Below are positions 18,638-26,211 of a stretch of DNA of 64,000 bases, piece after piece. Each line of letters starts with the position of its first letter. The stretch's first letter is position 1. The stretch covers positions 62,001 to 126,000 of the forward strand of contig NZ_CP011097.1 in NCBI RefSeq assembly GCF_000955905.1. The letters run 5' to 3'. The DNA comes from Candidatus Nitrosotenuis cloacae. Lineage in GTDB: Archaea > Thermoproteota > Nitrososphaeria > Nitrososphaerales > Nitrosopumilaceae. A model generated the notes under the pieces. It ran no database searches. It worked only from the letters and a program-made list of their open reading frames with translations, and had not been told where the DNA came from. The position numbers and the translations under genes were made by a program.

Positions 18638-21490
18638 TTGAATTTGTATAGTTCCTCAACCGAGTCTAATTCGCCTCCACCAGGTGCAGGTAAGCTGATC
18701 CGACTGGGAATAGTTGCCATAATTGGCATAATTGTGCTTGTAATGGTTGGAAACCAGGGCGTCATACTATCCATGAACATGACAGAGTTTGACGACCAGT
18801 TCACAAAACCACTCCAATATTCTCTGATATCATCTCTAGTTCTAGCAGCAATTGCTCTGGTAAACGTGGATGTGAAAAATCGCTCCTCCATAGTTTGGTA
18901 TGCTATACATGTCATGATCACATTTTTGAATCGAACCTCGCATGATCCAGTATCAAAAAACATCTCTAGTTTCCGTGACTACAAGCTTAGCGTTCCGCAG
19001 TTTGCCATCTGGCAGGTAACCAAGATCTTCCTCTTTGGAGCGTTCTTTGTCAACATTATGTTTGGTCTGGGATTATCCCACATGCTTGATGGCAATGACC
19101 TGGGAATTGATAAAATCCCAACCATATTTTCTCTGCCATTTATTGCACCGGAATCATCAGCACCAGCCCAAACCGTAATTGAATTAATTCCAGCCCTTAC
19201 CATTCTAGTTCCGGCACTCTTGGGTGTGATTGGAATCAGGCTTGCAGTCTATGTCGGACTACATTCTATCATCAAAGTCATCACATCATATCTGTATGAT
19301 TCATCGCAAGGAAAACCAAAATTCCTCAACTATGTATCCACAATAGAAGCAGTAATTGGAATCGGAATAATCTGGGCAGGAATAAACATGTTCTTTACAG
19401 AGCAGATCGATTACAACACAAAATATGTAATTGGTGGAACGCTTGCCGCAGGATTTTTGTTGGTTGGATTCTCAATCTTTGATAAAATTCGCTCAAAGGT
19501 ACTCACACATCCGATCAAGCGCGACATTTACATCCGAGTCTTTGCGTTAATTGCAATTGGAATCATTGCCGGATCTATTATGGCCGTAAACAACAGCATT
19601 GCAGACACTCGCAAAATAGAATATTTGGGCCCATACACGCAACAACAAATCACACTAAACAGATACCTTGGCGAATTAGATAAAATCAAGATAACAAACG
19701 ATGATGTCAAACTATCCTCAGTATCGCCAAACAACATCAAATCTTACATTGAACAGAACCGCGACGTGCTGGATTCCGTTAGAATCTGGGACTGGGAGGC
19801 AGCATTTGCCAAACTAAAACCAGAGATAGGCCTAATCCCATACATCACATTTGGGGACAATGACATTTTACGATTCAACAATACCCTATACTGGACTGCA
19901 TCAATGAAGCCAGTCGTACCTAGTACGGTAAGCCTCGAGAATCGCTGGTACAATGAACACCTAGTATACACGCATGTACCTGATGGCTTCCTCACCCTAG
20001 AGGCCACCACCGGCCAATCAGTAGAGACAGCGGATCTGTTCTCGCAAAGGTCCATCTATTATGGAGAAGGCGGACTGTTCCGAGAGACATGGTCTGCGTT
20101 TCCAACCAACCGGGGAGGAACAAGCGCTGAAATCAATAACGCACTATACTCTGGCGCAGGTGGAATAACACTATCACCACCACTAAGCTGGGTCTTTGAG
20201 CCAAACTTTTTGCTATCATATCCAAGTACTTCGGTCCATGTAATGAGATACAAGGATGTCTATGATCGAATGGAAACATTATACCCGTATTTTCTGTATG
20301 ATCTGTTTGGCCAAAAACTAGACATCTATCCAGTCACTGATGGCAAAGACACGTACTGGCTGGTACCACTAATCATAGGGTTTGATACTCATTCCGTTCC
20401 ATGGTCCATGGGCAACCCATATCTCAGACTGGTAGGCTTTGCTCTGGTGGATACATATGATGGTGACATTACTCTACTAAAGCACGGCGATGACTATTTT
20501 GCCAAAATCCTAGAATCGCAATATGGAGAAAAATTCTCACCAATTCCGTCCTGGCTGACTGAGCAAATACGATACCCACAGGAACTATTCACATGGAAGA
20601 CAGAAATGTTCAACATTTACCATGTTACCGATACAGAGACATTCATCCAGGCAAATACATTCTTTGAGATTCCAGACAAGCTTGATGCATATTACATCGA
20701 GGCAAAGCCGCCAGGATTTGACACTACCAAGTTTCTTGGACTATTATCGCTAGAGCTGCGAGACTCTAAAGGAAAGAACCTCTCTGGCTACATGATAGTG
20801 GAAAATGATCTGCCCACATTAGGCGATATGCACTTTTACCAAGTACCACTAAATTCAACTACCAAACTAATTGGTCCAACCGCTGTCCGCGAGGCACTGG
20901 AAAAAGACAATGACTTTGCACAGCTAAAGACATTGCTTCGAACGCCAAGAATTGGTGATAACATCCTGTACCGAGTTGGTGAGCACGATGTGTACTTTAT
21001 CCCAGTGTATACTGCAGGCTCTGGCGAGGGAGTAGTGGCGCAACTAGGAACAATTGCGGCAGTTGGTGCGGCATTTAATGGTGAATACTATGTCGGTTTG
21101 GGTAATACTCAACAGGAAGCATTTGAGGCATATTTGCAAAAGCTGGCGGGAGTCGTGCCAACCTCTACATCAAAATCCGATCCAGGATTTGACAAAGAGG
21201 CAAGGCTTGCAAAAGTAAAGGCAGTCTTTGAGGAAAAAGGGCTAGAAATCATAACGCCAACGTCCCTGTCAATTCCGTTGTCATTTAAGGAAGGCGAAGT
21301 ATCGCTGTTCTCTAATGCAGATGTAGAGGCAACAGACAAACTGCTAGATGAGTTCGTAAATGACTTTGTCCTACAAAAAACAAAGCGAGTAGTGATGTGG
21401 CAGGACGAAGACACCATTAACTTTGGAACTATTATAACAGTTGAAGGCGTGCCTGAGCTACACTATGTGGCAATCGAAGTAGGCAAGTAA
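18638..21490 (+). CDS. UPF0182 family large membrane protein
   Basis: This 950-residue protein has about seven hydrophobic spans in the first 340 residues, followed by a large, probably extracytoplasmic domain. Blocks typical of UPF0182/COG1615 are present: the NRYLGELDKIK-like transition, VRIWDWEAA, LENRWYNEHLVYTHG-type text (here YTHVPDGFL), YYGEGG and PYLRLVGFALVDTYDGD. The molecular role of the family is not established. The start is TTG (18638); a second TTG follows two codons later. A TATA-like TTTATCTAAAAA stretch lies about 20 bases upstream, so the transcript may be leaderless. Confidence 0.85.
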   Translation: MNLYSSSTESNSPPPGAGKLIRLGIVAIIGIIVLVMVGNQGVILSMNMTEFDDQFTKPLQYSLISSLVLAAIALVNVDVKNRSSIVWYAIHVMITFLNRTSHDPVSKNISSFRDYKLSVPQFAIWQVTKIFLFGAFFVNIMFGLGLSHMLDGNDLGIDKIPTIFSLPFIAPESSAPAQTVIELIPALTILVPALLGVIGIRLAVYVGLHSIIKVITSYLYDSSQGKPKFLNYVSTIEAVIGIGIIWAGINMFFTEQIDYNTKYVIGGTLAAGFLLVGFSIFDKIRSKVLTHPIKRDIYIRVFALIAIGIIAGSIMAVNNSIADTRKIEYLGPYTQQQITLNRYLGELDKIKITNDDVKLSSVSPNNIKSYIEQNRDVLDSVRIWDWEAAFAKLKPEIGLIPYITFGDNDILRFNNTLYWTASMKPVVPSTVSLENRWYNEHLVYTHVPDGFLTLEATTGQSVETADLFSQRSIYYGEGGLFRETWSAFPTNRGGTSAEINNALYSGAGGITLSPPLSWVFEPNFLLSYPSTSVHVMRYKDVYDRMETLYPYFLYDLFGQKLDIYPVTDGKDTYWLVPLIIGFDTHSVPWSMGNPYLRLVGFALVDTYDGDITLLKHGDDYFAKILESQYGEKFSPIPSWLTEQIRYPQELFTWKTEMFNIYHVTDTETFIQANTFFEIPDKLDAYYIEAKPPGFDTTKFLGLLSLELRDSKGKNLSGYMIVENDLPTLGDMHFYQVPLNSTTKLIGPTAVREALEKDNDFAQLKTLLRTPRIGDNILYRVGEHDVYFIPVYTAGSGEGVVAQLGTIAAVGAAFNGEYYVGLGNTQQEAFEAYLQKLAGVVPTSTSKSDPGFDKEARLAKVKAVFEEKGLEIITPTSLSIPLSFKEGEVSLFSNADVEATDKLLDEFVNDFVLQKTKRVVMWQDEDTINFGTIITVEGVPELHYVAIEVGK

Positions 21491-21524
21491 TCACAAATAA
21501 ATCAAGTATTACATATGATGATTT

Positions 21525-22067
21525 GTGATCTTACTAGTCGATAATGGATCTGTATTTACAAAAAACATAGTTGAGTTTCTTTGTTCCACAAAATCTGATC
21601 ACGCTGTTATGCCGTTTGATAAGGTGAATCTTGGAGATTTGGAAAAATTCGACTCGTTCATCTTATCCGGAAGACGTCACAACGATCAAGCCATGAATGC
21701 GTTAAATTCTAAAATCATTCATCATGCCATATCTCACAAAAAACCATTGCTTGGAATTTGTTATGGCGCAGAAATTTTAGCACTAAGCACAGGTGGGACA
21801 ATTAAAAGAATGTCTTCTCTGCAAAAAGGACCAAGTATGGTACAGGTGATGCAAGAAAATCCACTCTGTGATGGTGTGATTCAAGTGTACCAAAGCCACA
21901 GCTTTGAGGTCTCTAGTCTTGGAAAATCCCTCATACCACTGGGACGATCAGACGCATGCAAATACGAGATATTTCAATATGAAAACTCTCACATATTTGG
22001 AACACAATTCCATCCGGAAATGAGTGGCGATGGTTTGTCATTGATTGAAAAATTCATCAACATCTGA
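21525..22067 (+). CDS. Class I glutamine amidotransferase, GuaA-N/TrpG type
   Basis: This 180-residue single-domain class I glutaminase has the nucleophile in GICYGAEIL, the oxyanion-type ILSG block, and the catalytic His-x-Glu in QFHPEMSGDG. It resembles the separate GMP synthase subunit A of archaea, and 180 residues fits that subunit. No synthetase partner is adjacent, so the product it supplies with ammonia is not certain. The start is GTG at 21525. It follows the UPF0182 gene by 34 bases. Confidence 0.8.
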   Translation: MILLVDNGSVFTKNIVEFLCSTKSDHAVMPFDKVNLGDLEKFDSFILSGRRHNDQAMNALNSKIIHHAISHKKPLLGICYGAEILALSTGGTIKRMSSLQKGPSMVQVMQENPLCDGVIQVYQSHSFEVSSLGKSLIPLGRSDACKYEIFQYENSHIFGTQFHPEMSGDGLSLIEKFINI

Positions 22068-22101
22068 TCGGTATTAATACAAATCACAAAAACCAAAACC
22101 A

Positions 22102-23043
22102 ATGAGTGATCACGAGCTATTACTTCCGCAGGTAACTGAGGAAAACATTTGCCTGCCTTTGGCAATCAGCGCTGTATCAAAATACTGGAACGTAAATCTA
22201 CCGTTATCTGAGGCAAAAGAGATTGCAAAAAAATATCCAAACATGCGGGGAAGCATCCTAATTGAGGGAATCGAGCTTGCGCAAAGGCACGGCCTTGGCA
22301 GTTTGATTTTACATTCTTCCATAGCTGAGCTAAAAAAAATAATTGACATGGGAATCCCGCCAATTGTTATTTTACCAGGATTGTACGAAACAGTCCAACA
22401 CGCATCAGTAATATCTGGATATGATGATGCAGAAAAGACCATTTTGCATTATATTCCGCAACAGGACCAGATAGGCGCAATCCCCGAAAAGCAGTTTGAC
22501 AAATTATGGGAGGAAGACGGAAGACTGGTAATACTTTTGGCCACACCTGACATTATAGACACCATACGACTAGAGAACAAGTCCAAAGAAAAATCAAACC
22601 GCCTCTGCTTTGTATCAGAAAAACTAAATTTGCAGGGCTCACAAGATGATGCAATAAGGGCACTAAAGGAAGCCGTCTCACTAGATGAGAATAATTCCAC
22701 TGCTCTGTGTCTGCTTGGCGGAATATACAATGAGAGAAACCTGCCAGAATGTGTCCAGTTTTATGAGAAAAGCATCCAATCAAACAAAAAATCATACCTA
22801 GCATATAGGGGCCTTGGTAACTATTACCTAAAGACAAAACAGTATGATATGGCAGAGAAAAACTATACTTCAGCAATTGAGATAAATTCCAGCCGGTTTG
22901 GACCAATTTACAAAAATCGCGGCCTGGCCCGAATGTCACTAAACAAAAACAAGCAAGCAAGACAAGACTTTGAGGATTACCTGAAATATTCGCCAAATGC
23001 CAAGGACAAGGACTCCATCATACAAGCAATAAAGGAAATGTAA
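22102..23043 (+). CDS. C39-like papain-fold domain fused to TPR repeats
   Basis: This 313-residue protein has two parts. Residues 1-150 look like a peptidase C39-like domain, with Q10 and C17 in LLPQVTEENICLPLAIS, the pattern around a C39 catalytic Cys, and His-Asp candidates in VQHASVISGYDD. From about residue 165, TPR helices follow (ALKEAVSLDEN, YLAYRGLGNYYLKTKQYD, AEKNYTSAIEIN). There is no signal peptide or membrane span, so it probably acts in the cytoplasm. Whether it is a protease or only a binding fold cannot be told from sequence. Its stop codon abuts the tRNA-Gly gene on the other strand. Confidence 0.7.
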   Translation: MSDHELLLPQVTEENICLPLAISAVSKYWNVNLPLSEAKEIAKKYPNMRGSILIEGIELAQRHGLGSLILHSSIAELKKIIDMGIPPIVILPGLYETVQHASVISGYDDAEKTILHYIPQQDQIGAIPEKQFDKLWEEDGRLVILLATPDIIDTIRLENKSKEKSNRLCFVSEKLNLQGSQDDAIRALKEAVSLDENNSTALCLLGGIYNERNLPECVQFYEKSIQSNKKSYLAYRGLGNYYLKTKQYDMAEKNYTSAIEINSSRFGPIYKNRGLARMSLNKNKQARQDFEDYLKYSPNAKDKDSIIQAIKEM

Positions 23044-23117
23044 TGCGGAGTGCGGGAATTGAACCCGCGACCTTCAGCTTGGGAAGCTGACGTCCTGCCA
23101 GGCTGGACTAACTCCGC
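23044..23117 (-). tRNA. tRNA-Gly(CCC)
   Basis: The minus strand folds as a 74-nt cloverleaf. The acceptor GCGGAGT/ACTCCGC is fully paired with discriminator A. The D arm is GTCC/GGAC, the anticodon stem TCAGC/GCTGA holds loop TTCCCAA (anticodon CCC), and the T arm is GCGGG/CCCGC. CCA is not encoded, and no intron is seen. It starts directly at the end of the preceding gene on the + strand. Confidence 0.95.
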
Positions 23118-23171
23118 GCAGATCGGTTTCTGCAAATTAGTGTTAATATAGTTTTGAAGCCATATCACTCC

Positions 23172-23345
23172 ATGGATGCAAAATGCCCCGAATGTGAAAA
23201 GGCAGCAACCCTAAGCGATGATCTAAGTATGATAAAATGTCCTCACTGTAATTTTGAAACCGATTATGATACATACTTGGAGATAATGAAAGACAAAGCG
23301 CTAAACATGTCAATTGATTATCTGCCAAAAAGGCCCGGAATCTAA
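23172..23345 (+). CDS. Small zinc-ribbon protein
   Basis: A 57-residue protein with two CxxC pairs (CPEC at 5-8 and CPHC at 23-26), the pattern of a single zinc ribbon, then a helical tail ending KRPGI. ATG at 23172 gives a natural start just before the first CxxC; a TTG at 23154 would add six residues. No enzymatic part is present, and its function is unknown. It lies between the tRNA-Gly gene and another tiny zinc protein on the opposite strand. Confidence 0.65.
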   Translation: MDAKCPECEKAATLSDDLSMIKCPHCNFETDYDTYLEIMKDKALNMSIDYLPKRPGI

Positions 23346-23346
23346 T

Positions 23347-23469
23347 CTACCAAAAAGAGCCCTTGTCTGAGCAATCAAGGTGCGCACCGCAATTACCACA
23401 AATCATATGACATGCTTGCATGTCGTCCATTTTGTTATTGCACCTGGGGCATGTGATCTCTTCTTTCAA
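23347..23469 (-). CDS. Very small zinc-ribbon protein (40 aa)
   Basis: A minus-strand frame of 40 codons begins with TTG at 23469 and ends at TAG (23347). It reads KEEITCPRCNNKMDDMQACH, then ICGNCGAHLDCSDKGSFW. Two Cys pairs (CPRC and CGNC) plus a later Cys suit a zinc ribbon. An in-frame stop lies upstream, so the protein cannot be much longer. The dense, ordered Cys pattern makes chance unlikely. It converges on the zinc-ribbon gene at 23172, with one base between their ends. Confidence 0.6.
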   Translation of the reverse strand: MKEEITCPRCNNKMDDMQACHMICGNCGAHLDCSDKGSFW

Positions 23470-23542
23470 TGATTGTTCTATATGATCAAAGTTTAAATTT
23501 TTTCACATGGTTTATTAGCCGCCCAAAAACTTTGAGCAATAC

Positions 23543-23923
23543 TTGGCTAACTTTAAGCTAACAATATCGGACAAGAGCGGAAAATCCATCTCAAAGGAGC
23601 TCAAGGACAAAGAGGCAAGTGGCTTTATTGGATTACACTTGGGTAATGAGATAGATGCAGCAATTGCAGGACTTGGCGGCAAGCTAAAACTAACTGGCGG
23701 AAGCGACAAGTCCGGAATTCCAATGCGCGCAGACATTTACGGCTCTGCAAGAAAGCCAGTCTTGGTATCAAAGGGAGTCGGCCTGAAAAAAGTAGAAAAG
23801 GGCCAGCGAAGACGACGACTGATTCGCGGAAATGTAATCTCTGAGGAAATTTATCAGCTGAACTGCTCATATGATGGCGAGCTAAAAATTGAAGAAGCCC
23901 CACCAGCAGAAGCCAAGGCATAA
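23543..23923 (+). CDS. rps6e: 30S ribosomal protein S6e
   Basis: This 126-residue protein matches archaeal S6e: FKLTISDKSGKS at the start, the GLHLGNEIDA block, KLTGGSDKSGIPMR and the basic KGQRRRRLIRGN segment. It is part of the small ribosomal subunit. The start is TTG at 23543, with no better ATG before the conserved N-terminus. It is followed 31 bases later by aIF2 gamma in the same direction, a frequent archaeal arrangement. Confidence 0.96.
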   Translation: MANFKLTISDKSGKSISKELKDKEASGFIGLHLGNEIDAAIAGLGGKLKLTGGSDKSGIPMRADIYGSARKPVLVSKGVGLKKVEKGQRRRRLIRGNVISEEIYQLNCSYDGELKIEEAPPAEAKA

Positions 23924-23954
23924 GTTAACATAATAGGATTTTTGAATCTGTACA

Positions 23955-25217
23955 TTGCATTGGCGTGAAACTCTACCTGATTGGTATGTAAAGCAATATG
24001 GATATCAGCCCTGTGTCAACATTGGCACTGCAGGACATGTAGACCATGGTAAAACCACCTTAATCCAGGCACTCACCGGCCAGTGGACCAGTGTTCACAG
24101 CCAGGAGCTGAAGCGTGGAATTACAATCCGCGTTGGATATTCCGATGCAGCATTTTACAAGTGCAAAAAGTGCGAGGTCCCACTAGGGTATTCTACCACA
24201 CCAAAATGCCCAAACTGCGGAAAAGAAAGCGAGCTGTCGCGTGTGGTCAGCTTTGTGGACAGTCCTGGACATGAAAGCCTGATGGCAAACATGCTTTCTG
24301 GCGCTGCCTTGATGGATGGCGCACTGTTATTGGTTGCAGCAAACCAAAAGGTACCGCAACCGCAAACCAAAGAACATTTACTTGCACTGCAAATTCTGGG
24401 AATCCAGCAAATAGTAATCATACAGAATAAGGTTGATCTGATATCATATCAGGACGCTACCTCAAATTATTCCGATATTGTCAAGTTTGTCAAGGGAACC
24501 AAGGCTGCAAAATCCCCAATAATTCCAATTTCTGCCCAGTCCCGCCTAAACATTGATGCACTGATTGGGGCAATAGAGGAGAGCATCCCCACCCCAAAGA
24601 GAGCAGAGACAAAAGAACCGGTAATGCATGTGTTAAGATCATTTGATGTAAACAAGCCTGGAACCAAAATAAAAGACATCAAGGGAGGAGTAATTGGCGG
24701 AAGCCTAACCCAAGGAACCTTCTCAATAGGCGATGAAGTCGAGATAAAGCCCGGAATCTTTAATCCAAAAAAGAACACATACGAGCCAATTCGAACACAG
24801 ATTATATCCCTTGGAACCGCCGCAGGCATAGTTGATAATGTCAAGCCAGGTGGACTGGTGGCAATTGGCACAAAGCTCGATCCATCAATGACTAGGAGTG
24901 ACTCCTTTGTTGGTTCTGTAATTGGAAAACCCGAGACATTACCGCAAAATGCCACCGATGCAAGACTAGAAGTCAGCCTCTTTGATTCCGCAGTTGGAAC
25001 AATGAATGACATTAAGGTTCTCCCAATACAGGTAGGCGAGTCCCTCAGACTAAACATTGGCACGGCGCCTGTCTTGGCCAAAGTAAACAAGGTAAAATCA
25101 GAAAAAATCGAGGTCCAGTTCAAAAGACCAGTATGTGTGTTTGATAAGAGCAATGTAGCATTGAGTCGCAAAATAGAAGACAGATGGAGACTAATTGGTG
25201 CAGGAATAGTTGGTTGA
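23955..25217 (+). CDS. eif2g: Translation initiation factor aIF2 subunit gamma
   Basis: A 420-residue GTPase that carries initiator Met-tRNA. G1 is GHVDHGKTTL, G3 is DSPGHE, G4 is NKVDL and G5 is ISAQSR. A zinc knuckle with two CxxC pairs lies in the effector region (CKKC and CPNC). Domains II and III (beta barrels) follow. Start TTG at 23955. The last eight bases overlap the downstream PIN-domain gene. The alpha subunit is encoded separately at 29036-29836. Confidence 0.96.
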   Translation: MHWRETLPDWYVKQYGYQPCVNIGTAGHVDHGKTTLIQALTGQWTSVHSQELKRGITIRVGYSDAAFYKCKKCEVPLGYSTTPKCPNCGKESELSRVVSFVDSPGHESLMANMLSGAALMDGALLLVAANQKVPQPQTKEHLLALQILGIQQIVIIQNKVDLISYQDATSNYSDIVKFVKGTKAAKSPIIPISAQSRLNIDALIGAIEESIPTPKRAETKEPVMHVLRSFDVNKPGTKIKDIKGGVIGGSLTQGTFSIGDEVEIKPGIFNPKKNTYEPIRTQIISLGTAAGIVDNVKPGGLVAIGTKLDPSMTRSDSFVGSVIGKPETLPQNATDARLEVSLFDSAVGTMNDIKVLPIQVGESLRLNIGTAPVLAKVNKVKSEKIEVQFKRPVCVFDKSNVALSRKIEDRWRLIGAGIVG

Positions 25218-25587
25218 GGTAATATGCGACACGAGCTTTCTAATTCATCTGGCTAATCACAGAATCAAGAATCTGGCCACACTAGACACAGACATTGGCA
25301 ACATTCGGTTCTTGGTGCCAGAAATAGTACATACAGAGCTTGCCAAGCTTGCAAAGCAGGAAGAAAAAACAAAGGAGGCAAGTGCTACTATCCAATACAT
25401 AAAAAATTTCAAAAAAATAAACATCGGAGGAACCTTTGCAGATGACTCCATACTACAATATGTGAAAGAAAATGGCGGAATCATTGCCACAATAGACAAG
25501 GACCTAAAGTACAAAATAAAAAATCATGGCGGCTCTGTCATTTCTATTGCCAACAACAGAATAGTACTAGAGACAACAAAAAATTAA
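25210..25587 (+). CDS. PIN-domain protein, archaeal Fcf1/VapC9-like
   Basis: This 125-residue PIN fold has the acidic residues expected for the metal site: D in ICDTSFLIHL, E in PEIVHTEL, D in FADDSIL and D in IATIDKDL. It follows aIF2 gamma with an 8-base overlap, an arrangement common in archaea, where it is grouped with Fcf1-like rRNA-processing nucleases. No antitoxin partner is visible, so a toxin role is less likely. Start TTG at 25210. Confidence 0.85.
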   Translation: MVEVICDTSFLIHLANHRIKNLATLDTDIGNIRFLVPEIVHTELAKLAKQEEKTKEASATIQYIKNFKKINIGGTFADDSILQYVKENGGIIATIDKDLKYKIKNHGGSVISIANNRIVLETTKN

Positions 25588-25620
25588 ACATTATCCATTG
25601 TGTGTGATTCTGGTAATTCT

Positions 25621-26067
25621 TCAAGGTGCAAATGTGCCAGACAATGATGTTTGAGCTATGATGTGATTTTGCATGGCCTCCTCTACTTGCTTTTTTGTAG
25701 AACCTTTTTCCAGATTTAGCTCTGCATTAAGAGCGTATATTTTGAAAACATAGGTATGTCTTTTATCTGGCGGGGCAGGGCCGCCGTACCCAATTTCCAC
25801 AAAATCTGTGATTCCCTCAACTGCGTTTTCTGGCAAACTAGATTCTTTGATCTCTGGCTTTCTTGGATCAATGTTCCAGACTATCCAATGAACCCACAAC
25901 CTTCCTACTGCTCCCATTGCGTCTGGATCATCCATTATCAATACAAGTGACTTTGTCTGTTGGGGAATTTGTTTGATAATCAGAGGTGGACTTGTATTAC
26001 CATTTTTGTATCCGTATTTGCTTGGAATCTCTCCACCTTCCTCAAAGCTCGGACTCTGCAGAATCAA
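25621..26067 (-). CDS. PEBP / YbhB-YbcL family protein
   Basis: This 148-residue phosphatidylethanolamine-binding-protein fold shows LVLIMDDPDAMG, WVHWIVWNIDP, the GYGGPAPPDKRHTYVFKIYAL block and a C-terminal SGTFAP. These form the ligand pocket of the family. Its biological role in archaea is not defined. Start TTG at 26067. The 144 bases to the next gene form a divergent promoter region shared with the oligosaccharyltransferase gene. Confidence 0.92.
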   Translation of the reverse strand: MILQSPSFEEGGEIPSKYGYKNGNTSPPLIIKQIPQQTKSLVLIMDDPDAMGAVGRLWVHWIVWNIDPRKPEIKESSLPENAVEGITDFVEIGYGGPAPPDKRHTYVFKIYALNAELNLEKGSTKKQVEEAMQNHIIAQTSLSGTFAP

Positions 26068-26211
26068 TTACAGAAAAACCTCTCTTTCCTTAGTTAAATT
26101 TTTCTAACTTGAGGCCTATCCATAAAAATTCCAATAATCGTAATTGATTAGTAAAAATCATACCTTCTATATCCACAAGAGTAATAAACAGACTTTTGGA
26201 AAAAAAACCAA

